Shown here piece after piece: positions 41,338 through 47,724 of a DNA stretch of 47,724 nucleotides. The stretch is from Clostridia bacterium (GTDB lineage: Bacteria; Bacillota; DULZ01), in the NCBI GenBank assembly GCA_012840125.1, contig DULZ01000080.1, positions 1 to 47,724 of the forward strand, given 5' to 3'. Within the stretch, counting starts at the first letter, position 1; each line of letters starts with the position of its first letter. The translations under genes and the position numbers were made by a program. A model generated the notes under the pieces. That model made no database searches and was not told where the DNA came from. It saw only the letters and a program-made list of their open reading frames with translations.

Positions 41338-43998
41338 TTACTTGGTCGTGCCGGCAAAAAGGGCCAATCGTTCTTTTAACGCCGTCTCTTTCGCCAGCAA
41401 TTCCTCCAGTTTGGCTTTTTCCTTGGCCACCACTTCCGCCGGTGCCTTCGCCAGGAAATTGGGGTTCTGGCACTTGGCTTCAATTCTCTGCCGTTCTTTT
41501 TCCAATCCCTGCAGCTCTTTGGCCAACCGGTTTTTCTCCGCCTCCACATCGATCAGGCCGGCAAAGGGCAGGAACACTTCCACGCCCCCTTCCGCAACTC
41601 CTGCTAAAGCTTGGGCCGGCTTTTCCGCCAGCTCTATCTCAAGGGTCACGGGTTCCGCAGCGGCCAGCAGGTTAATATAGGACAACCCCGTGTCCAGCAG
41701 CTGATAGTTCTCCCGGCTGTTGGCTTCAATGATCACTTCCGCTTTTTTCCCCGGGGCAACGTTTAACTCCGCCCGCAAATTGCGAATGGTCCTGATGACG
41801 TCCATCATGAGGGACATTTGTTTTTCGGCGGCGGGGTTATGCAGTTCTTCTTTAAACTCCGGCCACTTCTCCAGCATCAAGCTGCCTTCCCGGTGGGGCA
41901 GGTGCTGCCAAATCTCCTCGCTGATGAACGGCATGAAAGGATGAAGCAGCCTGAGAATCTCGCTTAAGGTATACCACAGCACTTGTTGAGCCGTGGCCCT
42001 GCTTTCCGGGGTGACCTTGCCGTAGAGCCTGGGTTTCACCAGTTCAATATACCAGTCGCAGAATTCACTCCAGATGAAATCGTAAAGTTCCCGGGCCGCT
42101 TCGCCCAGCTCATATCGTTCTAAATTCTGGGTCACCAGGCTCACAGTCTGATTCAAGCGGCTTAAGATCCAGCGATCCGACAGCTCCAGGTTGTCCCGGG
42201 GTGCCTTGGGATCCATATCCTCTAAATGCATGAGGGCGAACCGGGAGGCGTTCCAGATCTTGTTGCAGAAATTCCTAGCCCCTTCCAGCCTTTCGAACTG
42301 GAACCGCAGGTCGTTGCCCGGGGTATTGCCGGTAATAAGCATGAACCGCAGGGTATCAGCCCCGTACTGCTCAATCACTTCCACCGGATCAATACCGTTA
42401 CCGAGGGATTTACTCATCTTGCGCCCCTGGGCATCCAGTACCAGCCCGTGGATGAAGACGTCCCTAAAGGGCACATCCTGCATGAATTCCAAGCCCATGA
42501 AGATCATCCTGGCCACCCAGAAGAAGATGATGTCACGGCCGGTGACCAAGACGCTGGTGGGATAGAATTTCTTGAGGTCTTCCGTTTCTTCCGGCCAGCC
42601 CATAGTGGAAAAAGGCCAGAGGGCGGAGCTGAACCAGGTGTCCAGCACATCGGGATCTTGCTCCAGGTTCTTGGAGCCGCACTGCGGGCAAACCGCCGGC
42701 TCATCCAGGGCACAGATTTCCGCCTCGCAATCCCGGCAGTACCAGACGGGAATCCGGTGGCCCCACCACAGCTGCCTGGAAATACACCAATCCCTGATAT
42801 TTTCCAGCCAGTTCAGGTAGATCTTGGTGAACCGCTCCGGCACAAACCGGATGCGGCCTTCTTCCACCGCCCGCATGGCCGGTTCCGCCAGGGGCTTCAT
42901 TTTCACAAACCATTGCTTGGAAACCATCGGCTCAATGACCGTATCACACCGGTAGCACTGGCCTACCGCGTGCTGGTGTTCCTCGACTTTCAGGAGTAAA
43001 TCTTGGGCCTTTAAATCATCGACGATTTTCTTACGGCACTCATAACGGTCTAAACCCTCGTAAGGCCCGGCGTTCTCATTCATGCGGCCCTGTTTATCCA
43101 TGACCGCCAGCCCCGGCAAGTTGTGCCGCAGGGCCACTTCAAAGTCATTGGGATCATGGGAAGGAGTGATTTTCACCACGCCGGTACCGAATTCCGGGTC
43201 CACATACTCATCGGCAATCACCGGGATTTCCCGGTTGACCAGGGGCAGGATCACCTTCTTGCCGATTAACGACCGGTAGCGTTCATCTTCCGGGTGCACG
43301 GCCACCGCCATATCTCCCAGCATGGTTTCAGGCCTGGTGGTAGCCACTACCACAAACCCTTCTCCCTCAGCAAAAGGATATTTGATATGCCACAAATGCC
43401 CCTGGGAGTCGTGGTGTTCCACTTCAATATCGGAAATCGTGGTCTGGCATTTCGGGCACCAGTTGATGATGTAATCGCCCCGGTAGATCAGGCCTTTATC
43501 ATACAGCTTCTTGAAGACTTCCCGCACGGCCCTGGAGCAGCCCTCGTCCAGGGTGAACCTTTCCCGCTGCCAGTCGCAGGAAGCCCCTAAGGTCCTGAGC
43601 TGCTGGGTAATCCGGTTGCCGTAAGTATGTTTCCAATCCCACACTCGTGCCAGGAATTCTTCCCGGCCCAAATCATACTTGGACAGCCCTTCCTTAGCAA
43701 TTTCTTCCTCTACCCGGGCCTGGGTCGCAATCCCGGCATGGTCCGTGCCGGGCAGCCACAGAGTATTATAACCCTGCATCCGCCGCCAGCGGGTCAAAAT
43801 GTCCTGGAGAGTATTGTCCAGGGCATGGCCCATGTGCAGGGAACCGGTGACGTTGGGCGGGGGCATCACGATGGAAAAAGCTTCTCTATCCGGGTCCACG
43901 TCCTGGTGAAAATAGCCGTTTTCTTCCCAGTAACGATACCACTTGGCTTCTACTTCTTTGGGACTATAAGTCTTAGCAAGTTGTTCATGTGCAGCCAT
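41338..43998 (-). CDS. valS: valyl-tRNA synthetase
   Basis: This 886-residue class I synthetase charges tRNA-Val. [21 protein letters not shown] holds the HIGH-type signature, [17 protein letters not shown] the editing domain, [15 protein letters not shown] the second ATP motif, and the C terminus is the ValS coiled-coil arm ([20 protein letters not shown]-like, from about 815). An insertion with zinc-type Cys pairs ([14 protein letters not shown]) is present. AGGAGGTTTG precedes the ATG. Expression is controlled by the T-box leader upstream. Confidence 0.97.
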   Translation of the reverse strand: MAAHEQLAKTYSPKEVEAKWYRYWEENGYFHQDVDPDREAFSIVMPPPNVTGSLHMGHALDNTLQDILTRWRRMQGYNTLWLPGTDHAGIATQARVEEEIAKEGLSKYDLGREEFLARVWDWKHTYGNRITQQLRTLGASCDWQRERFTLDEGCSRAVREVFKKLYDKGLIYRGDYIINWCPKCQTTISDIEVEHHDSQGHLWHIKYPFAEGEGFVVVATTRPETMLGDMAVAVHPEDERYRSLIGKKVILPLVNREIPVIADEYVDPEFGTGVVKITPSHDPNDFEVALRHNLPGLAVMDKQGRMNENAGPYEGLDRYECRKKIVDDLKAQDLLLKVEEHQHAVGQCYRCDTVIEPMVSKQWFVKMKPLAEPAMRAVEEGRIRFVPERFTKIYLNWLENIRDWCISRQLWWGHRIPVWYCRDCEAEICALDEPAVCPQCGSKNLEQDPDVLDTWFSSALWPFSTMGWPEETEDLKKFYPTSVLVTGRDIIFFWVARMIFMGLEFMQDVPFRDVFIHGLVLDAQGRKMSKSLGNGIDPVEVIEQYGADTLRFMLITGNTPGNDLRFQFERLEGARNFCNKIWNASRFALMHLEDMDPKAPRDNLELSDRWILSRLNQTVSLVTQNLERYELGEAARELYDFIWSEFCDWYIELVKPRLYGKVTPESRATAQQVLWYTLSEILRLLHPFMPFISEEIWQHLPHREGSLMLEKWPEFKEELHNPAAEKQMSLMMDVIRTIRNLRAELNVAPGKKAEVIIEANSRENYQLLDTGLSYINLLAAAEPVTLEIELAEKPAQALAGVAEGGVEVFLPFAGLIDVEAEKNRLAKELQGLEKERQRIEAKCQNPNFLAKAPAEVVAKEKAKLEELLAKETALKERLALFAGTTK

Positions 43999-44039
43999 GA
44001 CCGCAAACCTCCTAAAATTTCTTCATGCCAACATCAAGA

Positions 44040-44297
44040 AAGCTCTTCCCATCCATAAGGACGAGAAGAGCTTCGCGGTACCACCTTACTTCCCTCCTGC
44101 CTGCCGGCAAAAGGGCACTCATGGGCTGTAACGGGCTGACCCGACCCCGCCTACTTCCTTCAGCAGGGTGACTCCCAGGGCGACTTCACCCCAGTCTCCC
44201 AAGAAACCTTCCAGCCGTGGGTTTCCTCTCTGGATGGGCCCTGTTGGGCTACTACTCCCTGTCATCGTCGCTAAAATGTAGAGTTCTATCTTTTCAT
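44040..44297 (-). promoter_or_regulatory. T-box leader of valS, likely valine specific
   Basis: The minus strand carries the T-box antiterminator sequence AAGGTGGTACCGCG (44074-44087), followed by a terminator stem made by AAGCTCTTC and GAAGAGCTT (44040-44048 and 44064-44072). Upstream, Stem I shows the GGGAGTAGTA motif and the distal AGAGAGGAAACCC...GGCTGGAAGG loop. In the 3' side of the specifier region stands GTGAA-GTC-GCCC, and GUC is a valine codon, consistent with the gene controlled. Uncharged tRNA-Val should stabilise antitermination and raise valS-folC expression. Confidence 0.93.
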
Positions 44298-44304
44298 GTC
44301 CTTT

Positions 44305-44333
44305 ATCATACCCGTTGGTGCAAACCTTGTCAA
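44305..44333 (-). promoter_or_regulatory. valS promoter
   Basis: TTGACA (44328-44333), a 17-base spacer and TATGAT (44305-44310) give a near-consensus sigma-A promoter on the minus strand. Transcription would start about 44297, at the beginning of the T-box leader. Confidence 0.85.
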
Positions 44334-44387
44334 GTATTCCCTGCCGGAAAGGCCCGGCTGTCGTGGCGGCAAAAAACTTGCAAGATA

Positions 44388-44417
44388 TTTACATTCCCGT
44401 TCCGGCTAAACTATACT
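44388..44417 (+). promoter_or_regulatory. spoVB promoter
   Basis: TTTACA (44388-44393), an 18-base spacer and TATACT (44412-44417) lie on the plus strand. With a transcription start near 44424 this favours the GTG start at 44455 over the ATG at 44431. Confidence 0.6.
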
Positions 44418-44454
44418 TAAGAAGGTAAGCATGTTCGTGAAAGTAGGAATGACA

Positions 44455-46047
44455 GTGAGTAATAAAAGCTTTTTCCGGGGGGCTCTGGTCCTCTCCCTGG
44501 CCGGTCTCTTTGTGAAAGTTATCGGGGCCCTGTACAAGATACCTTTGGCCCGCTTAATCGGCGATGAAGGCATGGGACTGTACCAAATGGCCTACCCGGT
44601 TTACGGCATCCTGTTAACCTTATCCACCGCCGGGGTGCCGGTGGCTATCTCCATCCTGGTGGCGGAAAAGCAGGCTGAAAACGATTACTACGGCAGCCGG
44701 CGCATTTTTCGCTTGTCCGCGGCCATGCTCGGCGCCTTCGGTTTGTTTTTTTCCCTGGTGCTGGTCCTCAGCGCCGCCTGGCTGGCCCATCATGTTTTCC
44801 AGGATGCGCGGGTCTACTCTGCCCTGCTCGCCGTTAGCCCGGCCATCCTGTTGACATCGGTTTCGTCTTCTTTCCGGGGTTATTTTCAGGGCAACCAAAC
44901 CATGGTACCAACTGCCCTGTCCCAAATTATCGAACAGATTGTCCGGGTCGCCACCGTTTTGCTGCTGGCTTATTTACTGCTACCCCACGGGCTGGAATGG
45001 GCGGCGGCCGGCGCCACCTTCGGGGCGGTAACGGGGGGCATGGCCTCGGTAGCTATACTGCTGTTCTATTACCGCCGGCACAAAAAAAATCACCGGGACA
45101 AGTGGCAGCCAGTACAACCACAAGAACCGGTGGCGCACCTGCTCAAGAGAATCATCACCCTGGCCTTGCCCGTTTCCGTAGGGGGACTGGTGGTACCGAT
45201 CATGCAGGTTATTGACGCTGCCATCATTCCCATGCGCCTGCAAGTAGCCGGGCACTCACCGAAAATGGCTACGGGCCTGTACGGTCAGTTTTCCGGGATG
45301 GCTAATCCCTTGATCAACATCGCCCCGATTATTACCATTTCTATTTCCCTGGCCCTGGTCCCCATCATTGCGGAAGCCATGGCCAAGAATGACCGCCGGG
45401 AAGTCAGCCGCCGGGTCAACCAGGCCTTATGGAGCACATTCTTAATCGGCATGCCGGCGGCGGCAGGCCTGGGCGTTCTCGCCACCCCTATCTGTGACAT
45501 GCTGTACGCTAAGCCGGAGGTAGGTCCCCTCGTAGCGGTGCTGACCCCCTCCACCCTGCTGCTGGGTTTATACCAAACCACCCGGGGCACTTTACAAGGC
45601 ATGGGGAAAACCCATTTGCCCGTCATCAACCTCACCGTGGGAGTCATCATTAAAGGTACTTTGAACTACCTGCTGGTAGCCGTTCCGTTTCTCAGCATCC
45701 AGGGAGCAGGCATAGCCACGGTAACGGGATTTAGCGTATCCGTCGCCCTCAACTGGTATTTTGTCAGGAAATACACCGGCTTTTCCCTGGATTGGCGCAA
45801 AACCATCTCCCTGCCCCTGGTCTGTACCGTCTTCATGGCCGTCATGACCCGGCTGGCCTACCTGCTGGTGAGCAGCCATGCCGGGAATACCGCCGGGGTG
45901 CTGGTGGCGATCTGCACCGGGATCATTACTTACGGTTTCGCCATCCTGGCCACCGGCGGCGTAAAAGCCGCGGATCTAAAATTCATTCCCGGCATCGGCC
46001 CTAAACTGGCCCGCCTCCTGGAGCAGTGCAAGTTTATTAAACAGTAG
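44455..46047 (+). CDS. spoVB: SpoVB-type polysaccharide flippase
   Basis: The 530-residue membrane protein with about 14 helices is of the MVF/polysaccharide-transport superfamily. The N terminus SNKSFFRGALVLSLAGLFVKVIGALYKIPLARLIGDEGMGLYQMAYP matches stage V sporulation protein B, needed for spore cortex synthesis and related to the lipid II flippase MurJ. The start is GTG 44455, with GTAGGA 6 bases upstream and the family-typical first residues; ATG 44431 is nearly at the transcription start. The last 11 bases overlap the convergent CofE-like gene. In Clostridia such proteins may also serve vegetative wall synthesis. Confidence 0.88.
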   Translation: MSNKSFFRGALVLSLAGLFVKVIGALYKIPLARLIGDEGMGLYQMAYPVYGILLTLSTAGVPVAISILVAEKQAENDYYGSRRIFRLSAAMLGAFGLFFSLVLVLSAAWLAHHVFQDARVYSALLAVSPAILLTSVSSSFRGYFQGNQTMVPTALSQIIEQIVRVATVLLLAYLLLPHGLEWAAAGATFGAVTGGMASVAILLFYYRRHKKNHRDKWQPVQPQEPVAHLLKRIITLALPVSVGGLVVPIMQVIDAAIIPMRLQVAGHSPKMATGLYGQFSGMANPLINIAPIITISISLALVPIIAEAMAKNDRREVSRRVNQALWSTFLIGMPAAAGLGVLATPICDMLYAKPEVGPLVAVLTPSTLLLGLYQTTRGTLQGMGKTHLPVINLTVGVIIKGTLNYLLVAVPFLSIQGAGIATVTGFSVSVALNWYFVRKYTGFSLDWRKTISLPLVCTVFMAVMTRLAYLLVSSHAGNTAGVLVAICTGIITYGFAILATGGVKAADLKFIPGIGPKLARLLEQCKFIKQ

Positions 46048-46777
46048 CCTCGCGGCCTGCAGCCACAGCCAGCATGCTTTGCGCTTCTTCCTGGGTGAGT
46101 TTACGGATGAGGCCCATGGGCGTTTGCTGGCTGCCCTGCCCCAAAGGATTGTCCCGCAATACTTCGGCAATGGTCCCTTCACTCAAGACCGCATGAGGGG
46201 ACAGGGCTATCACTTCCCGGCCGATATCATTGACATCAACAATGGCACAGCTGATGCCCAATTGTTCCTCAATTCTGGCCACAATTCTCTCCGGTTCCGC
46301 CGGAGCCAGTACCACATATTGATTGTAGGGGGGAAGGGTATATGGTGTAGGCCCGTCGATCATGGCTACTTTGCGCCCGGCAATCCGGTAAAAATCGCCG
46401 CTCCGGCCCAGCAGCTTGCCTACGGCTGCCACCATGGCGGCCAACAAGATTCTCACCGTTCCCACCTCCCGGAAAGCCATTTCCATGGTTTCCGGCATCC
46501 CCAAGCCAATGCCGTAACTTACCTTCTTGACAAACCTGGATAAAAATTTCGCCAAAAACCTGGGCTTGATGGTCTTAACCGGAATGGCCCGGCCCTGAGT
46601 GATGGCGGTCGCTTTCTCACTCACAAACAGGACGTCTCCTGTCTGATAAAGGGGCGCCGCGTAAGTCTCGACCACCCGGATCATGTCATCAGCCTCGGTC
46701 AGCACATGGGTTTTAATTGATATGCGTAAGTAATAACTTTCTTTTATCTTGACCAGGGGGTTCTTCTCCTCCGGCAT
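46037..46777 (-). CDS. CofE-like (coenzyme F420 gamma-glutamyl ligase fold) protein
   Basis: This 246-residue protein has the pattern of the F420-0:gamma-glutamyl ligase family (PF01996): ISIKTHVLTEADDMIRVVETYAAPLYQTGDVLFVSEKATAITQGR at the N terminus, then AMIDGPTPYTLPPYNQYVVLAPAEPERIVARIEEQLG and CAIVDVNDIG. Family members in F420 producers add glutamates to the cofactor. No other F420 gene is in the window and most clostridia do not make F420, so the true substrate may be different. AGAGGTGA precedes the ATG. It is a single gene with its own promoter region. Confidence 0.75.
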   Translation of the reverse strand: MPEEKNPLVKIKESYYLRISIKTHVLTEADDMIRVVETYAAPLYQTGDVLFVSEKATAITQGRAIPVKTIKPRFLAKFLSRFVKKVSYGIGLGMPETMEMAFREVGTVRILLAAMVAAVGKLLGRSGDFYRIAGRKVAMIDGPTPYTLPPYNQYVVLAPAEPERIVARIEEQLGISCAIVDVNDIGREVIALSPHAVLSEGTIAEVLRDNPLGQGSQQTPMGLIRKLTQEEAQSMLAVAAGREATV

Positions 46778-46796
46778 CTGAAGTCACCTCTTTTGG

Positions 46797-46841
46797 TAGG
46801 TAATCTACCTATACACTAAACAATTCCCCCGGGCCTGTCAA
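46797..46841 (-). promoter_or_regulatory. promoter and palindrome of the CofE-like gene
   Basis: TTGACA (46836-46841) with a 17-base spacer leads to TAGTGT (46813-46818), a weak -10. Just downstream lies a perfect inverted repeat, TAGGTA-3-TACCTA (46797-46811), at the expected transcription start. A weak -10 plus a palindrome suggests regulated expression. Confidence 0.45.
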
Positions 46842-46868
46842 CGACTAACCTTTACCGTTTGAGGCGCT

Positions 46869-46911
46869 AAAAAAAGACCGGCCGCGATCCCAGCTTTCGA
46901 CCCACTCCCGG
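46869..46911 (-). terminator. possible terminator after the histidine kinase
   Basis: AAGCCGG and CCGG(T)CTT on the minus strand could pair across a 26-base inner segment, followed by a run of seven T (46869-46875). The stem is imperfect with one bulge. Confidence 0.4.
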
Positions 46912-46912
46912 C

Positions 46913-47686
46913 TTATAATACCGCCTCCAAGGGCAGCGCTTTGGGGAACTTCAGCGTGAACACGGTACCGGTCTCCGCATTGCTGACCAGGTGTACTGAG
47001 CCGCCGTGTTTTTCCGTCAGTTCCTGCACAATGGCCAGCCCTAAACCGGTCCCCCGCACACCTTTGGTGCTGAATCCCGCCTGGAAAATCTTATCCTGAA
47101 TCGTCTCCGGGATCAATGGACGCTCATTTAAGACGGAGATGATAAAATGGGCTTCATCCTCTTGAAAACTGACCTTGACCAACCTTTCCGCCGGGTCATC
47201 CAATTCCTCGACGGCATCAAAAGCGTTATCCACCAGGTTCCCTAAAATCCGGGAAATATCCGCCGCAGGCACAACGAGTCCTCCCAAATCGGACCTCAAT
47301 TCCAGCTCCAGCCGGATGCCCCGATCCTCAGCTTGCTGCTGCTTAGAAATAAATAACGCGGCAAGATCGATATTCTTGATGTTCACAGGGCTGGAAGACT
47401 CCCGGAAGGACTGCACCACCTCTTTGATATAACTGACGGCGCCCTCATTGCGCCCCAGTTGGACCAATCCCATAATCACCTGGAGATGGTTCTGGAAATC
47501 ATGACGGTGGCTCCGCAAGACACGGATCATCTCCTGGTTTTTCTGCAGCATCCTTTTGTTGATCTCCAGCTCATATTCTTTTTCAATTAGGCGATTGATT
47601 TCCATCATCAAATATAAAGCGGCTCCCGAAAGGAGCAGCCCCCCTATCAACGCCAAAGTCGCCACGAATTGTGTATCAACCGTCAT
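46913..47686 (-). CDS. Spo0B-type sensor histidine kinase without sensor domain
   Basis: The 257-residue protein has one membrane helix (about 8-28), a short coiled linker, and a phosphoacceptor helix HRHDFQNHLQVIMGLVQLGR with the likely phospho-His in HDFQNH (residue 62 from this start). The ATPase domain is complete: N-box GNLVDNAFDAV, the F region IFQAGFSTKG and G-box GTGLGLAIV. This is the SPOB_a/HATPase architecture of the CitA/DcuS/AgrC-like kinases, but no extracytoplasmic PAS domain is present. No response regulator is in the window. The start is ATG 47686; TTG 47689 is adjacent, with no clear ribosome binding site. A partner may lie beyond the right edge. Confidence 0.82.
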   Translation of the reverse strand: MTVDTQFVATLALIGGLLLSGAALYLMMEINRLIEKEYELEINKRMLQKNQEMIRVLRSHRHDFQNHLQVIMGLVQLGRNEGAVSYIKEVVQSFRESSSPVNIKNIDLAALFISKQQQAEDRGIRLELELRSDLGGLVVPAADISRILGNLVDNAFDAVEELDDPAERLVKVSFQEDEAHFIISVLNERPLIPETIQDKIFQAGFSTKGVRGTGLGLAIVQELTEKHGGSVHLVSNAETGTVFTLKFPKALPLEAVL

Positions 47687-47724
47687 CAATCCAAAGGCCG
47701 CAAAATAAAACCAACACCCGCAAA

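Overview
The window is core chromosome of an endospore-forming, rod-shaped bacterium of the Bacillota, most likely an anaerobe of the class Clostridia or a close relative. The evidence is the sporulation gene set (spoIIP, spo0B, spoIVFA, spoIVFB, spoVB), the orders rplU-prp-rpmA / spo0B-obgE and mreBCD-mrdA-minCDE-rodA-spoIVFA-spoIVFB, an L27 with a Prp-cleaved N-terminal extension, a valS T-box leader, a reverse rubrerythrin, Rex, and frequent GTG/TTG starts with strong AGGAGG-type ribosome binding sites. Base composition is GC-leaning by eye. I saw no insertion sequence, prophage, CRISPR array, rRNA or tRNA. Nearly all genes lie on the minus strand.

Layout, left to right. 1-3220: a minus-strand pair of acyl-CoA synthetase and NCS2-like permease, with an operator-like palindrome inside its promoter. 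3233-5491: reverse rubrerythrin with its own promoter, palindrome and terminator; spoIIP; a small holin-like membrane protein. 5565-11430: rpsT, holA, comEC and comEA, interrupted by a second NCS2-like permease in opposite orientation between holA and comEC. 11500-20386: a long minus-strand run of spo0B, obgE, yhbY, proB, proA, nadD, yqeK, rsfS and leuS. 20564-21469: a plus-strand PflX-like radical SAM gene. 21661-22743: rplU-prp-rpmA behind a promoter and a structured leader. 22735-28201: a B12-binding-type radical SAM protein, its DUF2344 partner, RNase G and an M20 hydrolase.

28245-37589: the cell-shape, division and sporulation operon mreB-mreC-mreD-mrdA-minC-minD-minE-rodA-spoIVFA-spoIVFB, with a consensus promoter before mreB and an internal terminator/promoter before rodA. 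37590-37900: the only gene-free stretch over 300 bases, structured and unexplained. 37901-39959: rex-maf-radC. 40014-44333: valS-folC behind a T-box. 44388-46047: spoVB. 46037-47686: a CofE-like protein and a Spo0B-type histidine kinase.

Together these genes cover ribosome assembly and translation (rpsT, rplU, rpmA, prp, obgE, rsfS, yhbY, leuS, valS), DNA uptake and replication (comEA, comEC, holA), proline, NAD and folate metabolism, peptidoglycan elongation, septum placement and sporulation control. The items I rate most worth a second look are the MinC without its N-terminal domain, the two permeases of unknown substrate, palindromes at the rubrerythrin, acyl-CoA synthetase, rex and cofE-like promoters, the orphan Spo0B-like kinase, and the unexplained region between mreB and radC. 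I did not find a clear, wholly new multi-gene system.
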